Shown one piece after another: positions 1 through 6,839 of a stretch of 9,096 nt of DNA; the first letter of the stretch is position 1; each line of letters begins with the position of its first letter. Source of the stretch: Bacteroidota bacterium (GTDB lineage: Bacteria; Bacteroidota; Bacteroidia; Bacteroidales; VadinHA17). A program made the position numbers and the translations under genes. The notes below the pieces were generated by a model that saw only the letters and a program-made list of their open reading frames with translations, made no database searches and was not told the DNA's origin. The stretch covers positions 1-9,096 of the forward strand of contig VGGM01000036.1 of NCBI GenBank assembly GCA_016868515.1, written 5' to 3'.

Positions 1-252
1 CGTCCTTATATCATGGCCGACCGCGACCCTCTGTCGTACATGGGTATTAATACCGTGGGGCTTACAAGGCGCGGGTTCTCCAAAGAACAGATGGAAGAGA
101 TTGAGAAGGTGTACCGGGCCCTTTACAAGAACGGCATGAATACAACTCAGGCAACTGAGTTCATTGAAAGGGAATTTGCCCCCTCCGCTGAGCGGGACTA
201 TATCCTAGGCTTCGTTAAGAACTCTCAGAGAGGAATCATAAGAGCCAGATAA
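1..252 (+). CDS. lpxA: LpxA C-terminal part (acyl-ACP--UDP-N-acetylglucosamine O-acyltransferase), 5' end outside window
   Basis: The frame is open from base 1 and ends with TAA at 250-252, giving 83 visible residues; the gene starts before the window. LpxA transfers a hydroxyacyl chain from acyl carrier protein to UDP-GlcNAc in the cytoplasm, the first step of lipid A synthesis. The visible part matches the end of the family: the last turn of the left-handed beta helix (PYIMADRDPLSYMGINTVGL), the N-x-x-G-L-x-R-R-G-F-S junction, then a C-terminal helical domain closing with 'FVKNSQRGIIR'. An internal ATG at base 13 could be taken for a 79-residue gene, but homology runs straight through it. 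The gene converges on the ThiL-like gene with no bases between the two stop codons. The acyl-chain ruler and catalytic His region lie outside the window. Confidence 0.9.
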   Translation, partial: RPYIMADRDPLSYMGINTVGLTRRGFSKEQMEEIEKVYRALYKNGMNTTQATEFIEREFAPSAERDYILGFVKNSQRGIIRAR

Positions 253-1263
253 TCAGCCCCAACCCTGAGCCTTAAGCTCTGCAACCGACTGGTCGGGGGT
301 AACAAGGTAGCAGCCTTCCGACCTGTCGGTAAGATATCCTACCATCTGAATTCCGGCCAGCATATTAACCTCCCTGACTTTGCTGATCGGTAAAATCATC
401 AGGAATTCATAGTCATCGCCGCCATGGAGAGCGGCTACAACAGGGTCGGAATTCAATTCTGCCGCATTCCGGTGTGTCTCATGGTCAACAGGTATCTTGT
501 CGTAATAGAGGCGGCAACCCATGTTGTTGTCACGGCAAATTCCCATTACGGCAGAAGCGAGTCCTTCCCTGATAACAGTCGATGCTGACGGTACCAGCGA
601 GGCATTCCTCATTCCATCAAGAATATCTGTCCTTAATTCAGGTTTAAGCTGTCTTCCTATGGTATATTCAAAACCCGTCAGCTCCGGTTGCATACCCGGT
701 CCGGTTTCGAATATCCTCCGCTCCCTTTCAAGTACCATCAACCCGGTATATGCTGCACCAAGGTCACCGGTTACGCATATGATATCGTTTACGGCGGGCC
801 CGGCCGGCTCCCCGGCAAGAGGCAGCCTGTATCCCCAGGCTGTCGCCGCCAGTGTTAATCCGGTAACAGATGTTTTCATGTCAAAATACTTCACCCGCAG
901 TGAATATTTTTCGGCAGCTGCCTTAATGCCAAGGGTTATCTCAAGGGCTTCCGCACGCCCGAACCGTGAACTCATGCCGGCAGTGAACGCCATGCCTTCA
1001 GGTTTCCCGCCCGAGGCATAGATGCCTGAAATTGCCCTGATTACAAGTTTGTATCCCAGGTGTTTCAGCGGAAAATAAACCAGGTTGAAGTCGATTCCCT
1101 CAAGCATCAGCTCCTGTGAGACAAGCTGTGCCGCACCAATATCGGTTGTAGCCGAACCGAATGAAGTCTCTCCCCTTATCAGGCCGGCTTTGGACTCAAT
1201 GTGGCCCAGCAGGTCATGCCTGCTGATACCAGCCTCCTGCTTCATTTTTTCTTCAGAACCCAT
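253..1263 (-). CDS. ThiL-like (AIR synthase-related) protein with degenerate active-site motifs
   Basis: The 336-residue protein has the length and fold signature of thiamine-monophosphate kinase (ThiL), which phosphorylates thiamine monophosphate with ATP. Family landmarks are present: LMLEGIDF (53-59), FPLKHLGYK (64-72), VTGDLGAAYTGL (164-175), RQLKPELR (204-211) and HGGDDYEFL (280-288). The catalytic motifs are largely missing. There is no GDDAA motif near residues 36-45 (the sequence reads GSATTDIG). The TTD aspartate is Glu51, the Asp of LSDI is Gly80 (AISGIY), GGDTT reads YFDMK (only Asp128 kept), and the ISDGL motif is IREGL (231-235). These Asp residues bind Mg2+ and ATP in ThiL, so ordinary kinase activity is doubtful. 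The frame is intact, which argues against a decayed pseudogene. It could be a repurposed paralogue, or a lineage-specific ThiL. The start at 1263 lies 16 bases after a promoter-like element; Met7 at 1245 is an alternative. Confidence 0.75.
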   Translation of the reverse strand: MGSEEKMKQEAGISRHDLLGHIESKAGLIRGETSFGSATTDIGAAQLVSQELMLEGIDFNLVYFPLKHLGYKLVIRAISGIYASGGKPEGMAFTAGMSSRFGRAEALEITLGIKAAAEKYSLRVKYFDMKTSVTGLTLAATAWGYRLPLAGEPAGPAVNDIICVTGDLGAAYTGLMVLERERRIFETGPGMQPELTGFEYTIGRQLKPELRTDILDGMRNASLVPSASTVIREGLASAVMGICRDNNMGCRLYYDKIPVDHETHRNAAELNSDPVVAALHGGDDYEFLMILPISKVREVNMLAGIQMVGYLTDRSEGCYLVTPDQSVAELKAQGWG

Positions 1264-1279
1264 GCCTGTAGTTTTCGCG

Positions 1280-1310
1280 CAAAGGTAACAACAGGCCCGG
1301 GTTATTCAAG
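1280..1310 (-). promoter_or_regulatory. Candidate Bacteroidota-type promoter for the ThiL-like gene
   Basis: On the minus strand, CTTG (1310-1307) is followed after exactly 19 bases by TACCTTTG (1287-1280). This fits the Bacteroidota -33/-7 form TTTG-N19-TAnnTTTG, with a full match in the -7 element and one mismatch in the -33 element. Transcription would begin about 10 bases before the ATG at 1263. The element lies in the 38-base gap and overlaps the last codons of the DUF4139 gene, so the ThiL-like gene could be transcribed alone or together with that gene. Confidence 0.5.
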
Positions 1311-2909
1311 TATTATCTCCCTGTCTTTCGGGTATTTCACAGTATAGGTCAGAATGATTTCCCTTGCCTGTTGAGGCTCAAGGACAAATTCCCATGTTAC
1401 AATACCGCTGACCGGATTAAGCCTTCCGCCCGAAAGCTGAGTACCCTCAACCGTTATCTCGCTGGTGGCCGATACCGGAATCTGGTCTCCAATCCTTAAT
1501 GCAATACTCTCTTTCTTGTTGTTCCTCACCGTTATCCTGAACGAACGTGTGTCAACCTTGTTCGTACCTATAAGCTTCCTGCTCGTGAGCTCTGTCTGCC
1601 TCTCCCTCTTCACCGTAATGCCTCTGTCGGAACCCAGGCTAACCTTCATGGTGTCGCCGAACTGCGCAGGAGAGAGGTAGGTGTTCCCAACAAATGTGTT
1701 CTCGAAATAGAGATTGGCCTGACCGCCTATTATATTGAGGTCTTCCCATTTCTCAAACCTGCCGGTAAGGAACGCCCTGGCATCAAGCTTGGGAACCGAT
1801 TCATAGGCAAATGATGCCGGAGTGGTTGTGCGGCCTATTTCAATGGTTTTCATCTGACCGTCTGACATTAGGTCGGTTGGCACCATTACGTCGAATGAAA
1901 TGGTGGTGGTGCCGGTTGTTACCATCACTTCGGGAGCCATTGCCTCTTCGGCCATTGCGTAAACTGCCTCATCGAGTACTTCCGACTTTGCCTGGGGTTT
2001 CGATGCAACACCCCTGAGCCTGACCGATTCAAGAGGCATGGGCCTGGGCTGGTAGAAACTGAGGTACCATGGATTAAGTACAGGAATCACGCCCGATTCC
2101 GAGGGTGTGGCATTGGTGAAACTAAGCCTTACTCCCTTCCAGTCGTTGCCGGTAGACTGAAACACGTTGGCATTATAAACCAGAGTTACGGGCCTGTTTA
2201 TTCCATCTACCCTTACATCATATGTCGGATGCCATCCGGCATTGGTAACCACATAGGAAATGGTAAGCTTACCGTTTACCGGTTTCGTAGAGGAAACGGT
2301 TATATATATCTCCCCGCTGGGAAGCCTGGCTTTACCCATTGTCTGGCTAAGCTGGTTGTTAAGGTCCTGCAACTGCTTCTCATAATCCCTTATCAGCCGT
2401 GTTTTCCTCAGGACGGTGGTTCTCACCAGGTCGATGTTCGATGAGTATAGTTCCAGGAGAGATTTATACTGTTCGGCCGTGAGGGCTGCCTCCCTGCCGG
2501 TAACTATCCTGTTCGCAACCATGAAGTTTTCCCTCTCTTTCAGCACTTCAATGGCCGTCTTTTCATCCTCAACCTTATGGTTAAGCGACTCAATAAGCGA
2601 TTTAAGTTCCCTTACCTCGGGCGAATCGCCGGTGGCCGACAGGAAGTTATTGGCGTGCGAAACACCCATTATGGTAAACCCGCCTTCGCCGCTTACCTGA
2701 ATTGTCTGACGGACTATATATGGTGACAGACCCTTAAGTGCCAGTACTGCCTCCCCCTGCTGAAGGGCCACCGGCGCTTCGCTGGTTATCAGTGCCCGGT
2801 CGGGGTAGAGTGTTACATGCTTTATTACCGGCGTTGCCTCCTTCGAAAGGGCGGCTACCACACTGACCATCAATGAAATAATAACGATTGTTGTTGCAGC
2901 TCTTTTCAT
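1302..2909 (-). CDS. Exported DUF4139 domain protein (MuiA-like, mucoidy-inhibitor family)
   Basis: The 535-residue protein starts with a typical signal peptide: KR, then a hydrophobic stretch at about residues 6-20, with cleavage likely near AALS-KEA. No lipobox Cys is seen. Residues 26-90 resemble the N-terminal DUF4140 beta domain (VTLYPDRALIT). Residues 97-130 and 165-190 look like coiled coil, rich in E/K/L heptads. From about 200 to the end is DUF4139, recognised by NAGWHPTYDVRV (223-234) and the NVFQSTGNDW segment (248-257) followed by SFTNATPS (263-270). A Met/Glu/Thr-rich linker at about 310-336 separates its two halves. The biochemical role of the family is unknown; the name comes from a mucoidy inhibitor, and a periplasmic or cell-envelope place is inferred. 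The start at 2909 is preferred over an in-frame ATG at 2927 because it puts the positive residues directly before the signal core. A hairpin upstream isolates it from the repeat-protein gene. Confidence 0.85.
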   Translation of the reverse strand: MKRAATTIVIISLMVSVVAALSKEATPVIKHVTLYPDRALITSEAPVALQQGEAVLALKGLSPYIVRQTIQVSGEGGFTIMGVSHANNFLSATGDSPEVRELKSLIESLNHKVEDEKTAIEVLKERENFMVANRIVTGREAALTAEQYKSLLELYSSNIDLVRTTVLRKTRLIRDYEKQLQDLNNQLSQTMGKARLPSGEIYITVSSTKPVNGKLTISYVVTNAGWHPTYDVRVDGINRPVTLVYNANVFQSTGNDWKGVRLSFTNATPSESGVIPVLNPWYLSFYQPRPMPLESVRLRGVASKPQAKSEVLDEAVYAMAEEAMAPEVMVTTGTTTISFDVMVPTDLMSDGQMKTIEIGRTTTPASFAYESVPKLDARAFLTGRFEKWEDLNIIGGQANLYFENTFVGNTYLSPAQFGDTMKVSLGSDRGITVKRERQTELTSRKLIGTNKVDTRSFRITVRNNKKESIALRIGDQIPVSATSEITVEGTQLSGGRLNPVSGIVTWEFVLEPQQAREIILTYTVKYPKDREIILE

Positions 2910-2932
2910 GATTGTGTCTTTTAGCAAGGATG

Positions 2933-2964
2933 TAAAGATATCTCATTTATGGGAAAACGGGAAA
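2933..2964 (-). promoter_or_regulatory. Weak promoter candidate for the DUF4139 gene
   Basis: On the minus strand TATCTTTA (2940-2933) differs in one base from TAnnTTTG. TTTC (2964-2961) lies 20 bases upstream in the -33 position and is itself a one-mismatch match. Both elements are imperfect, and the -33 part overlaps the T-rich tail of the terminator-like hairpin. The position, 23 bases before the chosen ATG at 2909, is the main support. Confidence 0.3.
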
Positions 2965-2998
2965 AGAAGGGAGTAAACCGGCAACCGGCTACTCCCCC
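2953..2998 (-). terminator. Rho-independent terminator-like hairpin after the repeat-protein gene
   Basis: On the minus strand GGGAGTA (2996-2990) pairs with TACTCCC (2975-2969). Inside it, CCGG (2988-2985) pairs with CCGG (2981-2978) across a three-base TTG loop, leaving a small asymmetric bulge. The stem is followed by TTCTTTT and more T-rich sequence down to about 2953. It begins about 40 bases after the stop codon at 3040, and no other gene lies between. The fit as an intrinsic terminator for the 3040-5037 gene is good. Confidence 0.6.
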
Positions 2999-3039
2999 TT
3001 CACCCTGTTGCCCTTCTGTGCCATTACATATTACGCCCC

Positions 3040-5037
3040 TTATTTGGTATAGTGCCCGATCATTTTCTTGTCGAAATACTGCAGCCACACTGAGCACCAA
3101 TGGTTGCTGTCGCTTACCTCTCCAAAGTGAACCTCTATTCCGGCAGTGTTGAAATTAACATTTTCGAGGGCGAGGGTTGTTCCCGATTCTCTTATAATTC
3201 CGGAATGTCTTTCGGTCGCGCTCTCTTTTACAATGCTGCACCAGAAGGTGTATTCACGTCCAGAGGTGTTATTGAAAAAGAGCACCCCCGTTTCGTAATT
3301 CCACGCCAGTAATAACCCGAGTTCGGTAATCTGTGCAACTGTTCCGGTTCCCTGCAGGAATATCTTGCCCATGGTTATTCCGTTAACCTTCCCGGTGACA
3401 TTACCGTTAACTGCGGCGTTCAAAGTTGTGGCATATACAGTGCCTGTAACGGCAATGTTCCCGTCGACATTCAGTTTTTCTGTCAGGTTTTTTGTAGCAA
3501 TGCCCACCCGCAGTGTCGAAAAGTCGCCGTAAAGTAGTGGAGAGGGGGTGTCGGAATTGGTAATATAGAGTTTATTGCTGCCTGTTTCCGATCTTCCCGA
3601 TTCGTGTCCAATAAAAACATTTCCCGAGCCTGTTTCAATTTCAGCTCCTGAATAGGAGCCAATGAATACGTTATTGTCGCCGCCGGTAATGAGGTTCCCG
3701 GCCTGGAATCCCAGAGCAGTGTTGTTATCGGCTGCTAGTGTGGTCCCATGGTCAAAAAGATCACCCGGCCCTCCCTCGCCGGCATCAGTGCCTATAAAGG
3801 TGTTGAATGAGCCCTTCTCGAGAAGCCTCCCGGCATTCAGCCCGATAAAAGTATTGCTGCTGCCGCTTATGGTCGCAAAACCGGCATTGCAGCCGAAGTA
3901 CGAGTTGAACCACCCGGTGTTGTAGTATCCCGAATTATGGCCCATGAAAGTCCCGTAATATGATGCTGAACTGTTGAAGCCGCTTCCGTTGCCGATATAC
4001 ACATTGTACGACCCGGTATTGTTGCTGATGCCCGATTTGTGACCCAGAAAGACATTGTATTCACCCGATGTAAGCCCCATGCCTGCCTGATAGCCGAGGA
4101 ATGAGTTGTGCTTACCTGTAAGGTTCATCTTTCCGCTTTCGTGGCCTATGAAATAGTTCAGCGGGTTAACATTCATGAAATCAATTGGTTCGGCTTTAGA
4201 CTCATCGAAGCTTCCTATTGCGAAGCCGCCCTTGCTGGCCTTTGCCGATTCCTTTACATATATCCTGGTGCAATCGGGCATAATCCTCATGTATTCATCG
4301 TATCCTGCCTTTGACGGGTCGAATCCGCCTATGGCAAAGCCTCCCTTTGAGGCCTTCACCGGGTTAATATCGTCGATAAATATCCTTACACTGTCGGGAC
4401 TGATCAGCATGAAATCCTGCACATAGGCTTTGCTCTCATCAAAGCCTCCTATAGCGAAGCCTCCCTTTGAGGCTTTACCCTCTTCAAATACCGGGACATT
4501 AATCCTGGCGCCTGTGTTGTATACTGAAAAGACTGCCACACCATCCTTTCTCTTCACCTCAAACAGAGGTTCTCCCGACAGAATGTCGCTGCCGGTGATT
4601 GAGAACCTGTCAGTGCCGCCCATGGCCGTTCCGGTGACAAGTGAGTATGGCACCGATGCCAGTGCCGTAGTACCCATGGTATGCCACTGCGAATCATAAT
4701 CAATTCTGGTGCGCAGATAAATGGGTGTTTCAGACCAGGGTATCTCCTTAAAGCTGTCAACAGTACCGCCTGTCTTAAGAGCTCCGGGATCACCCACAAG
4801 TATTGAAAAAAGCCCGTGCCTGCCTGTAGTTGTATTGTGCTCCTCTTCCCAGATAACCGTTTCCGGCGCAACTGATGAAAGGAAGGCTATGCGTACCCTG
4901 ATATCCCTCTCGGGAATCGGTTCCCCCGAACTGTTCATGGCAAGTGCCTGGTAATTGAATCCCTGCGGAACCTGGGCAATTGCCCCGGCAGCAGCAAAAG
5001 CAAAAACTGCCACCGCAGTAATGATGCTGGTTTTCAT
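3040..5037 (-). CDS. Exported repeat protein: QGFNYQA N-terminal domain, SKGGFAIG modules and 17-residue beta-roll repeats
   Basis: This 665-residue protein has no assigned function. Residues 1-21 are a clear signal peptide (cleavage likely at AIA-QV). Residues 22-140 match a domain common at the start of Bacteroidota surface proteins (PQGFNYQALA to VPYSLVTGTA). Three KASKGGFAIGGFDxSKA modules follow at 188-204, 228-244 and 266-282. Next come about a dozen NxFxG-type repeats at 294-492 with a 17-residue period, resembling the left-handed beta-rolls of YadA-type heads and phage fibres. Then comes a stem-like segment (RVGIATKNLTEKLNVDGNI, 510-528), and a C-terminal domain at about 552-665 with Trp-Cys pairs at 599-600 and 647-648. 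No type IX secretion sorting domain, lipobox or membrane anchor is visible at the C-terminus. It may be a fibre-like surface or secreted structural protein, perhaps a trimer; that is inference. It has its own promoter candidate upstream and a terminator downstream, so it is probably monocistronic. Confidence 0.8.
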   Translation of the reverse strand: MKTSIITAVAVFAFAAAGAIAQVPQGFNYQALAMNSSGEPIPERDIRVRIAFLSSVAPETVIWEEEHNTTTGRHGLFSILVGDPGALKTGGTVDSFKEIPWSETPIYLRTRIDYDSQWHTMGTTALASVPYSLVTGTAMGGTDRFSITGSDILSGEPLFEVKRKDGVAVFSVYNTGARINVPVFEEGKASKGGFAIGGFDESKAYVQDFMLISPDSVRIFIDDINPVKASKGGFAIGGFDPSKAGYDEYMRIMPDCTRIYVKESAKASKGGFAIGSFDESKAEPIDFMNVNPLNYFIGHESGKMNLTGKHNSFLGYQAGMGLTSGEYNVFLGHKSGISNNTGSYNVYIGNGSGFNSSASYYGTFMGHNSGYYNTGWFNSYFGCNAGFATISGSSNTFIGLNAGRLLEKGSFNTFIGTDAGEGGPGDLFDHGTTLAADNNTALGFQAGNLITGGDNNVFIGSYSGAEIETGSGNVFIGHESGRSETGSNKLYITNSDTPSPLLYGDFSTLRVGIATKNLTEKLNVDGNIAVTGTVYATTLNAAVNGNVTGKVNGITMGKIFLQGTGTVAQITELGLLLAWNYETGVLFFNNTSGREYTFWCSIVKESATERHSGIIRESGTTLALENVNFNTAGIEVHFGEVSDSNHWCSVWLQYFDKKMIGHYTK
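3562..4158 (-). repeat. Protein-level tandem array, 17-residue period, in the exported repeat protein
   Basis: The anchor Asn of NxFxG occurs at residues 294, 311, 328, 345, (Gly362 in place of Asn), 378, 395, 412, 439, 456, 473 and 488. Most steps are exactly 17 residues (51 bases). One step is 16, one is 27 because of a 10-residue insertion (EGGPGDLFDH region, about 421-430), and the last is 15. The unit reads roughly N-x-F-x-G-x-x-[AS]-G, about four variable residues, T-G-x-x. The DNA of the units has diverged, so this is an old array under protein-level selection rather than a recent duplication. Confidence 0.8.
4192..4476 (-). repeat. Three SKGGFAIG modules in the exported repeat protein
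   Basis: A 17-residue core, KASKGGFAIGGFDESKA with small changes, occurs at residues 188-204, 228-244 and 266-282. The spacing between starts is 40 and then 38 residues. Units one and two continue into a matching tail (DFMLISPDSVRIFI and EYMRIMPDCTRIYV). Unit three has a shortened tail (DFMNVNPLNYFIG) that runs directly into the first 17-residue beta-roll unit. The core is nearly identical between copies while the linkers differ. Confidence 0.85.
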
Positions 5038-5069
5038 TGTTTCTTTTGGTTTTTGTCAGTTTTAACAAA

Positions 5070-5100
5070 GAAAGTTATGACGGGATTCTGACTTTGTCAA
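5070..5100 (-). promoter_or_regulatory. Promoter candidate for the exported repeat protein
   Basis: On the minus strand TTGACA (5100-5095) is followed after 17 bases by TAACTTTC (5077-5070). Read as a Bacteroidota promoter it is TTG plus TAnnTTTG with one mismatch at the last base. Read as a general sigma-70 promoter it has a perfect -35 box and TAACTT as -10. It ends 32 bases before the ATG at 5037. Confidence 0.5.
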
Positions 5101-5128
5101 TTTTTTTTGATGTAAAACAGTTTCTTGT

Positions 5129-5305
5129 TGATGAACGGCAGATTTTTACCGGTTACTCCCAAACCGCAACCTGCCTTAACTCCGCAGAAACCATTGCCAC
5201 TTCCCGGGAAAAAGATATTGTTATCCCGTATTATTGGCTCTTACGGCAGGATTTTGTAATTTTGTCGGGTTCTTTTAATTCGATTAAATCAACTGATGAA
5301 CGGCA
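5129..5305 (+). repeat. 12-base direct repeat upstream of sufB
   Basis: TGATGAACGGCA occurs exactly at 5129-5140 and again at 5294-5305, 165 bases apart. The two copies flank the sufB promoter candidate. The second copy contains the alternative upstream ATG (5296) of the sufB frame. It could be a regulator binding site or chance similarity. Confidence 0.3.
5234..5264 (+). promoter_or_regulatory. Promoter candidate for the suf operon
   Basis: TAATTTTG (5257-5264) is an exact match to the Bacteroidota -7 element TAnnTTTG. TTG (5234-5236) lies 20 bases upstream as the -33 element. Transcription would start near 5270, leaving a leader of about 90 bases before the preferred sufB start at 5359, or about 26 bases before the in-frame ATG at 5296. 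This is the best match to the consensus in the window. Confidence 0.6.
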
Positions 5306-5358
5306 ACATTTGTCAGGGTGGCTTGTTTACCCTACAGGAGAGTACCGTTTCGGAAAAC

Positions 5359-6807
5359 ATGGAAAATGACAGCGACAAAATACTTGACGAGGTAACCTCG
5401 GGTGATTACAAGTACGGATTCTATACTGACATTGAGGCAGACCAGATTGCAAAGGGGCTGAATGAAGATGTTGTGCGAATGATATCGCAGCGAAAGGGGG
5501 AACCCGGCTGGCTGCTTGAGTTCAGACTCAGGGCCTACAGGCACTGGTTAACCATGAAGATGCCGGGGTGGGCGAACCTGAAAATTCCGGAGATAGACTA
5601 CCAGGATATCATTTACTATTCGGCACCCAGGCAGAAGGTGGCCCCTGGCAGCCTCGACGAGATAGACCCTGAACTGAAGAAGACATTCGACAGGCTGGGG
5701 ATACCTCTCGACGAGCAGAAACATCTCAGTGGTGTGGCCGTTGACGCCGTAATGGATTCTGTTTCGGTGGCGACCACGTTCAGGGAGACCCTTGCCGAAA
5801 TGGGGATTATATTCTCGTCGTTCAGCGAGGCTGTGAAGGAATACCCCGACCTTGTGAAGAGGTATCTCGGCTCGGTTGTGCCATATACCGACAACTATTT
5901 TGCAGCACTGAACTCAGCGGTATTCAGCGACGGTTCGTTTTGTTACATTCCCAAGGGGGTGCGATGCCCAATGGAACTGTCAACCTACTTCCGCATAAAT
6001 GCTGCCAATACCGGGCAATTTGAGCGCACCCTTCTGGTGGCCGATGAGGAGAGCTATGTGAGCTATCTTGAGGGATGCACCGCACCCATGAGAGATGAGA
6101 ACCAGCTTCATGCCGCAGTGGTTGAAATCGTGTCGGAACGCGGAGCAGAGGTTAAATACGCCACTGTTCAGAACTGGTACCCGGGCGACAAGAACGGCCG
6201 GGGGGGTATTTACAACTTCGTTACCAAAAGGGGAATATGCAAGGGAGATAATTCAAAGATATCGTGGACACAGGTTGAGACCGGTTCGGCAATTACGTGG
6301 AAGTATCCCTCCTGCATCCTGAAGGGCGACAACTCTGTAGGTGAATTCTATTCGGTGGCCGTTACCAACAACCATCAGCAGGCCGACACAGGAACCAAGA
6401 TGATTCATATAGGCAGGAACACCAGAAGCACTATTGTCTCGAAGGGGATATCGGCCGGGGTAAGCCAGAACAGCTACCGCGGACTGGTAAAGGTGCTGAA
6501 GAAAGCCTCGGGTGCCAGAAACTTCTCGCAGTGCGATTCACTGCTTCTGGGCGACAAGTGCGGGGCGCATACCTTCCCATATATTGAAGTTGATAACCAG
6601 ACGGCAGTGATTGAGCATGAGGCCACCACCTCGAAAATCGGAGAGGATCAGATATTCTACTGCAACCAGCGCGGAATTTCCACAGAGGATGCTATTGGTT
6701 TGATTGTCAACGGCTATGCCCGCGAGGTGATCAACAAACTGCCGATGGAGTTCGCAGTGGAGGCTCAGAAACTGCTGCAGATTAGCCTGGAAGGAAGTGT
6801 AGGGTAG
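5359..6807 (+). CDS. sufB: SufB, Fe-S cluster assembly scaffold protein
   Basis: SufB is the scaffold subunit of the cytoplasmic SufBC2D complex, which builds Fe-S clusters from sulfur supplied by SufS. The 482-residue protein matches the family over its whole length: SVSVATTF (134-141), the highly conserved block [20 protein letters not shown] (185-204), YLEGCTAP (236-243), [13 protein letters not shown] (307-319), [17 protein letters not shown] (391-407) and [16 protein letters not shown] (420-435). Cys240 and Cys392 appear to correspond to the E. coli SufB cysteines 254 and 405 used in sulfur transfer and cluster formation, and Glu421 to E. coli Glu434 at the SufB-SufD interface; this is by position, not by computed alignment. 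I chose the start at 5359 ([12 protein letters not shown]) because family proteins begin about here. An in-frame ATG at 5296 would add 21 residues without family similarity. It is the first gene of sufBCDS. Confidence 0.95.
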   Translation: MENDSDKILDEVTSGDYKYGFYTDIEADQIAKGLNEDVVRMISQRKGEPGWLLEFRLRAYRHWLTMKMPGWANLKIPEIDYQDIIYYSAPRQKVAPGSLDEIDPELKKTFDRLGIPLDEQKHLSGVAVDAVMDSVSVATTFRETLAEMGIIFSSFSEAVKEYPDLVKRYLGSVVPYTDNYFAALNSAVFSDGSFCYIPKGVRCPMELSTYFRINAANTGQFERTLLVADEESYVSYLEGCTAPMRDENQLHAAVVEIVSERGAEVKYATVQNWYPGDKNGRGGIYNFVTKRGICKGDNSKISWTQVETGSAITWKYPSCILKGDNSVGEFYSVAVTNNHQQADTGTKMIHIGRNTRSTIVSKGISAGVSQNSYRGLVKVLKKASGARNFSQCDSLLLGDKCGAHTFPYIEVDNQTAVIEHEATTSKIGEDQIFYCNQRGISTEDAIGLIVNGYAREVINKLPMEFAVEAQKLLQISLEGSVG

Positions 6808-6814
6808 TGGATAT

Positions 6815-6839
6815 CAGATTTCAGATTTGCGATTTCAGA
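6815..6839 (+). repeat. Short 7-bp tandem repeat between sufB and sufC
   Basis: Directly after the sufB stop codon are CAGATTT (6815-6821), CAGATTT (6822-6828), GCGATTT (6829-6835) and a partial CAGA (6836-6839): about 3.5 copies of a 7-base unit. It fills part of the 68-base sufB-sufC gap, while the other suf junctions are tight. Similar short A/T-rich 'ATTTCAG' tracts occur as dispersed intergenic repeats in some bacterial genomes; whether this one does cannot be seen here. Confidence 0.6.

Larger units (their letters stand above)
5038..5358. other. Intergenic region between two divergent genes
   Basis: This 321-base gap separates the start of the repeat-protein gene (leftward) from sufB (rightward). 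It contains one promoter candidate for each direction, a T-run at 5101-5108, and a 12-base direct repeat (5129-5140 and 5294-5305). A frame open on the plus strand across much of it has no ATG start and no recognisable protein, so I do not call a gene. I see no tRNA, no riboswitch fold that I can recognise, and no obvious operator for an Rrf2/IscR-type regulator. Confidence 0.6.

Noticed and set aside
285..329. Two similar 12-base palindromes, CCGACTGGTCGG (285-296) and CCGACCTGTCGG (318-329)
   Set aside because: They lie inside the coding end of the ThiL-like gene, have very short loops and no T-tract, and are probably codon-level coincidence rather than a terminator or operator.
521..1021. 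166-codon open frame on the plus strand inside the ThiL-like gene
   Set aside because: It is the antisense shadow of a gene with clear family similarity; the translated peptide is rich in Ser/Pro/Ala with no recognisable domain.
253..1263. Calling the ThiL-like gene a pseudogene
   Set aside because: There is no frameshift or internal stop, the length is normal for the family, and a promoter-like element is in place; only the catalytic motifs are changed.
3562..4476. Possible CRISPR or recent DNA tandem repeat
   Set aside because: The repetition is at protein level in an open frame; the nucleotide units differ and there are no regular spacers.
5037..5369. 110-codon plus-strand open frame across the repeat-protein/sufB intergenic region
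   Set aside because: It starts with TTG at the very edge of the opposite gene, covers the promoter candidates and the beginning of sufB in another frame, and resembles no known protein.
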